Source: JBBQKF01 sp964549475
Lineage (GTDB): Bacteria > Bacillota > Clostridia > Saccharofermentanales > UBA5734
Reading direction: 5' to 3'
Assembly (NCBI GenBank): GCA_964549475.1
Contig: CAZJXH010000151.1
Coordinates: forward strand, 1 to 9,292
Length of the DNA: 9,292 bases
Shown piece after piece: positions 1 to 6,003 of the stretch. The position numbers were made by a program, and so were the translations under genes. Position 1 is the stretch's first letter; every line of letters starts with the position of its first letter. The notes beneath the pieces were generated by a model. It had not been told where the DNA came from. It was given only the letters and a program-made list of their open reading frames with translations, and searched no databases.

Positions 1-229
1 TGCTGTCTCTTTCCCATTCATTTTTAATGGTAGAGATCCAAAGAGCAAAATGATGAATTGAAAAGGTAGAAAGGATCAGATAAAAGATCAGTTTTCTGCT
101 GATCAGCATGAAAAACAGATAGCTTGCCGCCAAGAGCACCTTTCCTCTGTGCTTTTGCGGCATAAGATTGTAAAACAGCATCACGGCAGGTAAAAACAAG
201 CAGAAGAAAATCGGTGCTGTATAAGTCAT
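1..229 (-). CDS. MBOAT-family membrane O-acyltransferase (DltB/AlgI-like), N-terminal fragment
   Basis: Partial gene: 76 codons from an ATG at 229 to the left edge, open throughout; the C-terminal part and the catalytic histidine of the family lie outside the window. The visible protein starts MTYTAPIFFCLFLPAVMLFY, has a first hydrophobic segment at about residues 5-22, a short basic loop with the motif MPQKHRGK (23-30), and a second and third hydrophobic stretch at about 31-66. This order (hydrophobic start, P-x-K-x-R-N/G loop, LLAASYLFF, then a further helix) is typical of the start of DltB/AlgI-type MBOAT proteins, which transfer acyl or D-alanyl groups from a carrier to a cell-surface polymer. 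The ATG is one base after the carrier-protein stop codon, with GGGAG about 9 bases upstream inside that gene, so the two are translationally coupled. Family assignment rests on a fragment, so the exact subfamily is open. Confidence 0.75.
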   Translation of the reverse strand, partial: MTYTAPIFFCLFLPAVMLFYNLMPQKHRGKVLLAASYLFFMLISRKLIFYLILSTFSIHHFALWISTIKNEWERDS

Positions 230-230
230 T

Positions 231-461
231 TTACTCGGCTCCCTGCAAACGAAGGATCATGTTCCACAGGTTTTTTGCAGAATTAAAATTATAGGGGATG
301 ATTTCAACCGTTGGAATCACAATGTCAAATTCGTCCTCCATTTCCGAAACCAGAGACAGAATGGACAGCGAATCCATAACATGTCCGTCAATTAAATTCT
401 CACAGGTTCCATAATCCACATCCGGTTGAATATCATTCAAAATCTCTAATAATTTGTCCAT
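231..461 (-). CDS. Acyl/aminoacyl carrier protein (DltC-like)
   Basis: A 76-residue acidic protein, the size of D-alanyl carrier protein DltC (about 78 residues). The phosphopantetheine attachment serine is Ser31 in the motif MDSLSIL (29-35), at the start of helix 2 as expected. The stretch EDEFDIVIPTVEI (42-54) matches the FDI-hydrophobic-P-x-x-E pattern that DltC and related carriers show before helix 3. It should carry an aminoacyl thioester in the cytoplasm between the adenylating enzyme and the membrane acyltransferase. The ATG at 461 lies inside the end of the decarboxylase gene (16-bp overlap) and has a good GAGGAAA Shine-Dalgarno just upstream; the stop is one base before the MBOAT start. 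The placement between an adenylation enzyme, a decarboxylase and an MBOAT gene makes a dedicated carrier more likely than the fatty-acid AcpP. A BtrI-like role, holding a substrate for decarboxylation, is an inference. Confidence 0.88.
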   Translation of the reverse strand: MDKLLEILNDIQPDVDYGTCENLIDGHVMDSLSILSLVSEMEDEFDIVIPTVEIIPYNFNSAKNLWNMILRLQGAE

Positions 462-1666
462 TCTTTTTCCTCATTTCTAATATTTGAAAGTTGAGCTGAG
501 TTGATTGTATCGGTGGGATGTCCCTCTCTTGCACATAAAAAGCCGTTCTTTTGAGAATAAAGGTAAACTGTTGGAAGATTTCTGCTTAAAAACAGCGCAA
601 TTCCCTCCATCACAGAATAAGCCCCTGTATTTTCAAAGACGAGTACATCGCCCTTTTTTAAATCCGCAAGGGGCAGCTGTTTGACAAGAATATCATGAAT
701 CGTGCATAACGATCCGCATACATTCCAAGAAATCGGATCTATCGCATCTCTGCTGGGAAGGTGCTGATAATAGGGTACTTTCATTGCCATTGTCTGCCCG
801 TAATAACAGATTTGATGGATACCGCCGTCAACAATACAGTAGTTCTGTCCCTTGTTTGTTTTCATATCCACGACCTTTGTAAGATAAAACCCGCAGCTTG
901 CGGCAATCGAGCGGCCAAGCTCCAGTACGATATGCCCGTTGAAGCGGAGGTCCGATAACAGTCTTGAAAATTCACTTAAAAAATGTTCTTCATCAGCATT
1001 TTTTTCCGACTGGAAATAAGAGACCGGAAGCCCCGGCCCAAACTCCATTTCTTCCGCCTGATATCCATAATCTTCTGACAGGGACAGAATAAAATCGTCC
1101 AGATCCAGAAGTTCGCGCGCAAGCCTTTTGATGGAGCTTTTCTGAGTGCCGGAGAAAAATTGGATCCCGACAATTTTTATATAGGGGTAGAGGCTTCTTT
1201 GTTCAATGATTTTTCGAATCCCGGTTTCATCTATTCCAAACTGATTCCCGCTTGTCAGCCGTAGAAGAACACGGATCGGACGATTATATATGCCAGTATA
1301 TTTGTTCAGCAGCATAAACTGTTCCAGGGATTCGACGGTATAAATCCCAATCGCACTGTAATTTTTCAACATGCGGTCCACATCGGCCTCTTCCTTGTAT
1401 ACTCCGGATATGACCAGCTTTTCCATGGGAATATCTGCTTTTTTGCAAATGCGGAATTCGCCCGGAGAACAAACCTCAAACCGTTCCACATTTTTACATA
1501 ATGCTTCAATAATAAACGGATTTGCTTTCATTGCAAAGCAAAGGGAGACGTTGTTTCCAATATGCTTTCGCAGGTACGCAATACGGCTCTTTAGTTCATC
1601 AAGGTCAAATAAATAGGCGGGTGTGCTGAAATTTACAGCAGCATCACTCAAAGCATTTATAGTCAT
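446..1666 (-). CDS. PLP-dependent fold-type III (group IV) decarboxylase, probably acting on a carrier-bound amino acid
   Basis: A 406-residue protein of the diaminopimelate/ornithine/arginine decarboxylase superfamily, with an alanine-racemase-like barrel followed by a beta domain. Visible landmarks: the Schiff-base lysine Lys47 in FAMKANP (44-50), FEVCSPGEF (63-71), FGPGLPVSY (209-217), ELGRS (249-253) in place of EPGR, DGGIHQ (280-285), the catalytic-cysteine motif CGSLCTIHD (317-325, Cys321) and ENTGAYS (345-351, Tyr350). The usual HIGSQ-type motif is replaced by FFSGTQ (170-175). Known relatives that work on carrier-bound substrates are BtrK (glutamyl-BtrI decarboxylase) and the decarboxylases linked to exosortase A clusters. 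The gene lies between a DltA-like ligase and a carrier gene, which favours that role over lysine or polyamine synthesis. The ATG at 1666 overlaps the ligase stop (TGATG); an in-frame TTG at 1669 is less likely. A purely free-amino-acid decarboxylase cannot be excluded. Confidence 0.85.
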   Translation of the reverse strand: MTINALSDAAVNFSTPAYLFDLDELKSRIAYLRKHIGNNVSLCFAMKANPFIIEALCKNVERFEVCSPGEFRICKKADIPMEKLVISGVYKEEADVDRMLKNYSAIGIYTVESLEQFMLLNKYTGIYNRPIRVLLRLTSGNQFGIDETGIRKIIEQRSLYPYIKIVGIQFFSGTQKSSIKRLARELLDLDDFILSLSEDYGYQAEEMEFGPGLPVSYFQSEKNADEEHFLSEFSRLLSDLRFNGHIVLELGRSIAASCGFYLTKVVDMKTNKGQNYCIVDGGIHQICYYGQTMAMKVPYYQHLPSRDAIDPISWNVCGSLCTIHDILVKQLPLADLKKGDVLVFENTGAYSVMEGIALFLSRNLPTVYLYSQKNGFLCAREGHPTDTINSAQLSNIRNEEKEWTNY

Positions 1667-3180
1667 CAAGGTCGATCCCCCAGCATCATTTTTAATTTTT
1701 TTCGATTCATTTTTCCATTAATTGTCAATGGCATGTTTTCCAACGGTATATAGATACTGGGAAGCATGAATGCCGGTAAAATGGCAGCAAGCTGTCTGCG
1801 AATCTCCTTCGCGTCTATTTCTCCAACATAAAAAGCAGCCAGTTTGTTTTTTTCTTCATAGAATACGCAGCAGGCTCTGTCAATATTGTTAATCTTCGAC
1901 AGCGTCGCTTCAATCTCTTCCAACTCAATCCGGTGCCCCATGTATTTAATCTGAAAATCCTTTCTTCCAGAAAAATACAGGTTTTCATTCTCGTCGTAAT
2001 AACCCCTGTCTCCGGTCCGGTATATGGTTTCCATATAGCGGGTGTTCAGCGGATTCTGTATAAATCGTTTTGCTGTTTCTTCCGGGTTGTTGTAATACCC
2101 TAAAGACAGTGCCGTGCCGGAAACACAAATCTCGCCTGTAATACCCGGATCTGTAATTTCGTGATTCTCCTCGTCCAGCAAAAACACCTTCTCGTTTGGA
2201 AAAGGTTTTCCAATCGGCAATGTTTTTTTGTCATCCGGCAAACAATTGATTTGATAGTAGGTACAGTTGCAGGTAATCTCCGTTGGTCCGTATAGATTCA
2301 CAAAAACCGCATTCGGCAGATGCGCCATCCATGTTTTTAAATGCTTGCCGGGCATGGACTCCCCGCTGAACAGAACCTTGTCCACCTTAGCCGGCACCTT
2401 GTAATCCAGCACGTGGAAAGTAGTCATCAGACATAGAGCAGACACGGCCCAGATCATTGTTGTAATATTTCTTTCGCAAAGAAAGTCTGCCAATTGCACG
2501 GGGGCGGAAAACAGCGCTTTTGGAATGATTTCCAGGGTCGCTCCTGTTTTAATTGCCGAATAGATATCTTTTACAGATACATCAAAATCAAAAGGAGCCT
2601 GGTTCCCGATAATATCCTCTGATGTGATATGAAACAAATCCGTAAATACGTCCATAAAGTCAATGACAGAGCGATGGCTTACGATTACTCCCTTGGGCGT
2701 ACCGGTCGAGCCCGAGGTAAACATGGCATACAGCGGATCCGTGTCTGTGCAGTCCCGGCGAATCTGCTGCAAGCGATCCGCACATACCGGAGTGTCTTTT
2801 GCATCCTCCAGATACAAAATCGTTTTAATCTGTGGTATAGGATGGGAAGACAGGTCATAACAAGGCTCTGTTAATATCGTATCCACATCCAGCACATCAA
2901 GGATCTGCTCGATCCTTGACGCTGGCAAGGAAGGATTAATCAAAACATAAAAGCAGCCCGCATAGACAGCACCGAAGAATGCCTTCAGCGTATCCACTCC
3001 TTTTTCCATAAATATCGGAACCGGTTGTCCCGGTCTTGTTTTTTTAGAAAGATAGGATCCGATTCGTTGTGCGTCTTGTATAAGTTCATCATAGGTGCAA
3101 GAATGAATCCCATCATGGGCAGCTATTTTTTCGTTGAAGCTTTTTGCCGTCGATTCGAGGTATTCCAATACATTTCTCAT
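1666..3180 (-). CDS. DltA-like amino-acid adenylating enzyme (AMP-forming carrier-protein ligase)
   Basis: A 504-residue ANL-superfamily enzyme, the same length as D-alanine:carrier ligase DltA. Adenylation motifs are in order: P-loop MFTSGSTGTPKG (153-164), APFDFDVSVKDIYS (195-208), NLYGPTE (295-301), YRTGD (387-391), GRKDFQIKYMGHRIELEEIE (405-424, DltA-type hinge) and NGKMNRKKL (488-496) with the catalytic Lys490. It should activate an amino acid with ATP and load it on the downstream carrier protein. Asp200 aligns by eye with the DltA aspartate that holds the substrate amino group, but the FCGE motif whose cysteine affects D-alanine selectivity in DltA reads FSGE here (Ser272), so the substrate may differ. 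Start: ATG at 3180; the nearest Shine-Dalgarno (AGAGG) is about 13 bases upstream, a long spacing. The gene leads a cassette with decarboxylase, carrier and MBOAT genes. A D-alanine ligase is the main alternative. Confidence 0.87.
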   Translation of the reverse strand: MRNVLEYLESTAKSFNEKIAAHDGIHSCTYDELIQDAQRIGSYLSKKTRPGQPVPIFMEKGVDTLKAFFGAVYAGCFYVLINPSLPASRIEQILDVLDVDTILTEPCYDLSSHPIPQIKTILYLEDAKDTPVCADRLQQIRRDCTDTDPLYAMFTSGSTGTPKGVIVSHRSVIDFMDVFTDLFHITSEDIIGNQAPFDFDVSVKDIYSAIKTGATLEIIPKALFSAPVQLADFLCERNITTMIWAVSALCLMTTFHVLDYKVPAKVDKVLFSGESMPGKHLKTWMAHLPNAVFVNLYGPTEITCNCTYYQINCLPDDKKTLPIGKPFPNEKVFLLDEENHEITDPGITGEICVSGTALSLGYYNNPEETAKRFIQNPLNTRYMETIYRTGDRGYYDENENLYFSGRKDFQIKYMGHRIELEEIEATLSKINNIDRACCVFYEEKNKLAAFYVGEIDAKEIRRQLAAILPAFMLPSIYIPLENMPLTINGKMNRKKLKMMLGDRP

Positions 3181-3243
3181 TTTTAAGGCTGATCCTCTCT
3201 TCTGGATTCAAAATCAAATCATCATTCTTCGCATTGTTATTGT

Positions 3244-3265
3244 ATAGAATTCGCCTAAATTCTAT
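3244..3265. repeat. Perfect inverted repeat, 8-bp arms with 6-bp spacer (possible operator)
   Basis: ATAGAATT (3244-3251) and AATTCTAT (3258-3265) are exact reverse complements around a 6-bp centre (CGCCTA). It lies between the likely -10 of the adenylation cassette and the second palindrome. The half-site ATTCTAT recurs at 5621-5627 in front of the response-regulator gene, which fits a shared regulator site, although the motif is AT-rich and could recur by chance. Confidence 0.5.
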
Positions 3266-3269
3266 CTTC

Positions 3270-3284
3270 ATCTTACCTTAAGAT
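3270..3284. repeat. Perfect inverted repeat ATCTTA-N3-TAAGAT (possible activator site)
   Basis: Six-base arms are exact reverse complements around CCT, five bases from the other palindrome. The position, just upstream of a poor -35 region of the ligase cassette, suggests a binding site for a dimeric activator. The response regulator encoded at 4897-5598 is the obvious candidate, but this is inference. Confidence 0.45.
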
Positions 3285-3302
3285 ATGTAAAGAAAAGAGC
3301 TC

Positions 3303-4922
3303 CTATATTCTGTCTGCGGTTTTTATCGGAAGGTTGATTTCAAACTCTGTGCTGTAATGCGCATGAGGCGGCAGTACAAGGCGAATCGTCCCATTGTGTG
3401 CTGTAACAATCTTTTTAACAATAGCCATTCCAAGCCCTGTCCCTTGATTGGTCCCTCCTCTTGCAGAATCGCCGACAACAAACGGTTCAAAAACGGTTTG
3501 TGAAATGGCAGCTGGTATTCCAACGCCATCATCTCCAACCGTAATACACACCTGTTTTTGTTTCGCAGTCATTGAAAAATAAAATGTCGTCCCTGCAGGA
3601 TTGTATTTCAAAGTATTGCAAAGGAGGTTTTCCAATACCCGCCGAAATATTTTTTTATCAATCATACACAGAATAGCGCTTTCCGGTAAATTTACGGCTA
3701 AATGAATTCCCGCATGATCGATCTCCTGATATTTTTCTGCGAGATATTCCTGACAAAATTCACAAATATTGGTGATCTCCGGCTCTATCTCGAAAATTGG
3801 ATGCTCCAGCTTGCTGTATTCAAAGAATGTCTCCGTCAGTTCTGTTAATGCGGATGCCTTGCGATAGATCGTCTCAATGTATTTATCTTTGTCCTTTTCC
3901 GCAACGAGTCCGTCGCAAATCGCTTTTGAATAGCCTTGTATTACGGTAATGGGAGTCCTTAGGTCATGTGAGATATCGGTCAGCATTCGCTTCTTTTCAT
4001 CGTCCATTCGTTTTCGTTCTTCTTTGCTTTCTGTCAGTTGTTCCACTAATGTATTAAAGTTGCTTGCAATTTCGAGAAATTCATAGGGGCCTTTATAATC
4101 CGCCACACTGACTTTTTTCCCATGAGTGAATCCAAGAATCGCATTATTGAGCGGAATCAGGAACTGTCGGGTTCGCTTGCTGATTAAAACAACAGCGACA
4201 ATCAAAAGCAGAATATAGAGCGGAATAAAGAGCCACCAGATATTATAAATCGAATCGATTGTCTTTCGATAAGTCTCAATACTCATGATGGGTGAAAAGA
4301 ATACCAGTACACGGGGTTTTCCGGCTTCATTCGTGTAGGAATATTTGCTGATGCTGTATTTTCCCGAATAGTTTCCAAGCAGATAATTAAATTCTTTTTC
4401 TGTCAATGATTTCTGATTTTGAAACAATGAACCGGATAGGATATGATAGTCTTTATCAAGAATACAGAATCTTTTTATAATTTCCATGGAATCTTCACTA
4501 TAACTTTTTTCCGCAACAAGATACCGCTCTTCCGTCGTGTTTGAAAACCTGGATACGGTGAAATAGTTGTTTGAATCATACTCTGCGATACAGTTCAGTT
4601 CTTCTTCGGTTATTGATTCTTCAATCAATCTATTGTTTCGATAAAGCACATTATAATTCTCATTTAAAACCATGAATGAACCGCTTTGAAACTTATGGAT
4701 CGGGATATTGGAAAATTCATCCCTCGACAACTCGGTTGAGTATTCTAAAAGATTAGTCAAGGTCGGATTCCACATTTGCTCGTTTTTATAGGAAATTAAT
4801 TCATAAAGAAAGAGAAGAATTACAAAAACGACAGCAGAAAAAAGCAAGAAGCTTTTTAAGTAAATAATATAGAGGCTTTTTTTTCTGAATCTTTTATTAA
4901 GAATTTTCAATTTTATATCCAA
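3303..4922 (-). CDS. Membrane sensor histidine kinase (HisKA/HATPase_c) of a two-component system
   Basis: A 539-residue membrane kinase. A basic N-terminus precedes TM1 (about 18-41), then an extracytoplasmic sensor region of about 180 residues that I do not recognise, TM2 (about 228-247), a HAMP-like linker (about 248-300), and the dimerisation/phosphoacceptor helix with His319 in the motif SHDLRTPI. The ATPase domain shows the N box ENLLCNTLKYNP (431-442), G1 DDGVGIP (464-470), and G2 GTGLGMAIV (494-502), so it should be active. It should sense an envelope signal and phosphorylate the regulator encoded just upstream. The start used is a TTG at 4922, overlapping the regulator gene by 26 bp; AGGGGG is only one base ahead of it, so a TTG at 4910 (four residues shorter) may be the true start. 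The coding sequence is very AT-rich (one 60-base line at 4441 has 15 G+C). It lies directly upstream of the Dlt-like cassette and may control it. Confidence 0.93.
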   Translation of the reverse strand: MDIKLKILNKRFRKKSLYIIYLKSFLLFSAVVFVILLFLYELISYKNEQMWNPTLTNLLEYSTELSRDEFSNIPIHKFQSGSFMVLNENYNVLYRNNRLIEESITEEELNCIAEYDSNNYFTVSRFSNTTEERYLVAEKSYSEDSMEIIKRFCILDKDYHILSGSLFQNQKSLTEKEFNYLLGNYSGKYSISKYSYTNEAGKPRVLVFFSPIMSIETYRKTIDSIYNIWWLFIPLYILLLIVAVVLISKRTRQFLIPLNNAILGFTHGKKVSVADYKGPYEFLEIASNFNTLVEQLTESKEERKRMDDEKKRMLTDISHDLRTPITVIQGYSKAICDGLVAEKDKDKYIETIYRKASALTELTETFFEYSKLEHPIFEIEPEITNICEFCQEYLAEKYQEIDHAGIHLAVNLPESAILCMIDKKIFRRVLENLLCNTLKYNPAGTTFYFSMTAKQKQVCITVGDDGVGIPAAISQTVFEPFVVGDSARGGTNQGTGLGMAIVKKIVTAHNGTIRLVLPPHAHYSTEFEINLPIKTADRI

Positions 4923-5598
4923 GCCCCCTGATTGTTTTAATATATTTTGGATTTTTGGGGTCTTCTTCGATTTTCTCTCGTAAATTCGAGATGTGCACCA
5001 TCATGGTATTGTCATCATTATCAAAAAACTCGCCGTTGATACATTCATATAGCTGCGCTTTAGTATACACTCTTTCGGGCGATTTCATCAATTTTGTGAG
5101 AATTTTCAACTCCGTCGGAGTCAGGAATATGACTTCTTGCTTTTTGGTTAAAACAAACCGGTCCATGTCCAGACACAAATCCCCCAGGATGAGGAAATTA
5201 GAATCTGACTGTTGGGAAACCGTTCCGCCGAGCTGATAAAATCTTCTTAAATTTGCCTGGATCTGTGCAACAATCTCCATTGGATTGAACGGTTTTGTCA
5301 TATATGCATCCGCACCGATATTGAGACCCAGTATTTTATCGTTGTCCTTGCTTTTTGCGGAGAGAATAATAATAGGAATATTACTGCTTTGACGAATCTG
5401 TTTTGTTAGCTCATACCCATCCATTTTCGGCATCATAATATCAAGAACCGCTAGATCAATGGACGTTTTTTCTAGCACCTTCAGTGCATCTTCTCCGTTC
5501 TCAGCGGAAAACACCTCAAAACCGCTGCTTTCAAGATATAATCGCAGCAAAGCAACAATATCCGGATCATCCTCCGCTACCAATATTTTGTAATTCAT
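4897..5598 (-). CDS. OmpR/PhoB-family response regulator
   Basis: A 233-residue DNA-binding response regulator of usual length. The receiver domain (about 1-120) has the acidic pair Asp10-Asp11, the phosphoacceptor Asp53 in VLDIMMP, Ser80 in place of the switch Ser/Thr, and Lys102 in MTKPF. A winged-helix domain (about 134-231) ends with the DNA-binding hairpin of the family: VHISNLREKIEEDPKNPKYI, then TIRGLGYKIE. It should be phosphorylated by the kinase encoded immediately downstream, whose start overlaps its end, and then bind DNA as a dimer. ATG at 5598 has AAGGGG six to seven bases upstream. The likely targets are its own promoter and the palindrome-rich gap ahead of the adenylation cassette, by position only. 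The family call is secure; the signal and regulon are unknown. Confidence 0.95.
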   Translation of the reverse strand: MNYKILVAEDDPDIVALLRLYLESSGFEVFSAENGEDALKVLEKTSIDLAVLDIMMPKMDGYELTKQIRQSSNIPIIILSAKSKDNDKILGLNIGADAYMTKPFNPMEIVAQIQANLRRFYQLGGTVSQQSDSNFLILGDLCLDMDRFVLTKKQEVIFLTPTELKILTKLMKSPERVYTKAQLYECINGEFFDNDDNTMMVHISNLREKIEEDPKNPKYIKTIRGLGYKIENS

Positions 5599-5658
5599 GT
5601 TATTCCCCTTACATTGCCGTATTCTATAGTATGGTATGTTATTGTATTGTATTTTACT

Positions 5659-5688
5659 ATTATAAATATATCATTCAGTGTTTCTTAA
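5659..5688 (-). promoter_or_regulatory. Probable sigma-A promoter of the response regulator/kinase genes
   Basis: On the minus strand a perfect -10 TATAAT (5664-5659) is preceded after 18 bases by TTAAGA (5688-5683), four of six matches to the -35 consensus. The start of transcription would be near 5652, giving a leader of about 50 bases before the ATG at 5598. This leader is made of repeated ATAC-type pentamers and also contains TATAGAAT (about 5628-5621), which could be a second -10 or share the ATTCTAT half-site seen at 3258-3265. Predicted by eye only. Confidence 0.45.
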
Positions 5689-5809
5689 AATACCTTTAGA
5701 TTGGGAAGTCAGAATTTTTTTTATGTGAAATAAACAGGAAAAATATACACTGGCAACCGTAATCACACCAACTTCCTGGAGGCTTTTCATGAATTCTATT
5801 ATACCAGAT

Positions 5810-5826
5810 ATTCTGCAAATCAGAAT
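5810..5826. repeat. Small perfect hairpin ATTCTG-N5-CAGAAT beside the palindromic element
   Basis: Six-base arms (5810-5815 and 5821-5826) are exact reverse complements around CAAAT and touch the left end of the large palindrome. A small hairpin next to a larger one is reminiscent of REP/IS200-type repeat units, but with a 6-bp stem chance cannot be ruled out. Confidence 0.35.
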
Positions 5827-5911
5827 GGAACATGGGGTGGAATATGGGGACGGTTCTTGTGTTGCATAAACAAAATAAAATGCAACACAAGAACCGTCCC
5901 CATGTTCCATT
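5824..5911. mobile_element. 88-bp palindromic MITE/REP-like repeat element
   Basis: The core is a perfect 24-bp inverted repeat (5844-5867 with 5880-5903) around a 12-base A-rich loop. The right arm continues as CCCCATGTTCCATT to 5911. The left arm has the same outer sequence, AATGGAACATGGGG (5824-5837), but with an extra 12 bases: TGGAACATGGGG (5826-5837) is followed directly by TGGAATATGGGG (5838-5849). Removing one copy makes the element a 31-bp-arm perfect palindrome. No target-site duplication is evident. The GGGGACGGTTCTTGTG-type core resembles dispersed repeats I associate with clostridial genomes and with REP/IS200-like hairpins, but that is memory and was not searched. It sits between divergent operons, so it does not serve as a simple 3'-end terminator. 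Confidence 0.6.
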
Positions 5912-5964
5912 TGTTATTCCTTTCAAGTTTTTCAAGCTTTTTCTGATTTTTCTCGGATTCGCCA

Positions 5965-5993
5965 TTGAAATAATTGCATGAATATGATATGAT
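5965..5993 (+). promoter_or_regulatory. Strong sigma-A promoter of the lct operon
   Basis: TTGAAA (-35, 5965-5970) and TATGAT (-10, 5988-5993) are spaced by exactly 17 bases, with five of six consensus matches each. Transcription should start near 6000-6002, giving a leader of about 70 bases before lctB. The next element downstream is a GntR-type palindrome, so this promoter is probably repressed by steric blocking. Confidence 0.7.
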
Positions 5994-6003
5994 GCAGCTA
6001 TAC

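Larger units (their letters stand above)
3234..3284 (-). promoter_or_regulatory. Candidate activator-dependent promoter of the ligase-decarboxylase-carrier-MBOAT cassette
   Basis: The 122 bp between the sensor-kinase stop and the ligase start contain no gene. On the minus strand a -10-like TATACA lies at 3246-3241, with no good -35 at the proper distance (GAAGAT at 3269-3264). Just upstream is a perfect palindrome, ATCTTA-N3-TAAGAT (3270-3284), centred about 43 bases before the start point predicted from that -10. A second perfect palindrome, ATAGAATT-N6-AATTCTAT (3244-3265), covers the spacer. A weak promoter with a palindrome in place of the -35 is what an activator such as the neighbouring response regulator would use. 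The sequence elements are seen; the promoter assignment and regulator are inferred. No terminator is visible after the kinase gene, so read-through from the two-component genes is also possible. Confidence 0.4.

Noticed and set aside
446..1666. Diaminopimelate decarboxylase lysA
   Set aside because: HIGSQ and EPGR motifs are altered and the gene is translationally coupled to a ligase and a carrier protein rather than to lysine biosynthesis genes.
231..3180. Calling the cassette a plain dltABC operon
   Set aside because: A PLP decarboxylase lies between the ligase and carrier genes, the gene order is not dltA-B-C-D, and the ligase lacks the FCGE cysteine; the Dlt names would hide a likely different substrate.
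5618..5655. GTAT pentamer-like repeats in the regulator leader as a microsatellite or CRISPR-like array
   Set aside because: Units are irregular (GTATT, GTATG with varied spacing), very short and AT-rich; there are no spacers and no cas genes.
5844..5903. Large hairpin as a Rho-independent terminator
   Set aside because: No gene ends on either side; both flanking operons start here. The stem is 24 bp and not followed by a clean T-run, so a mobile repeat is the better reading.
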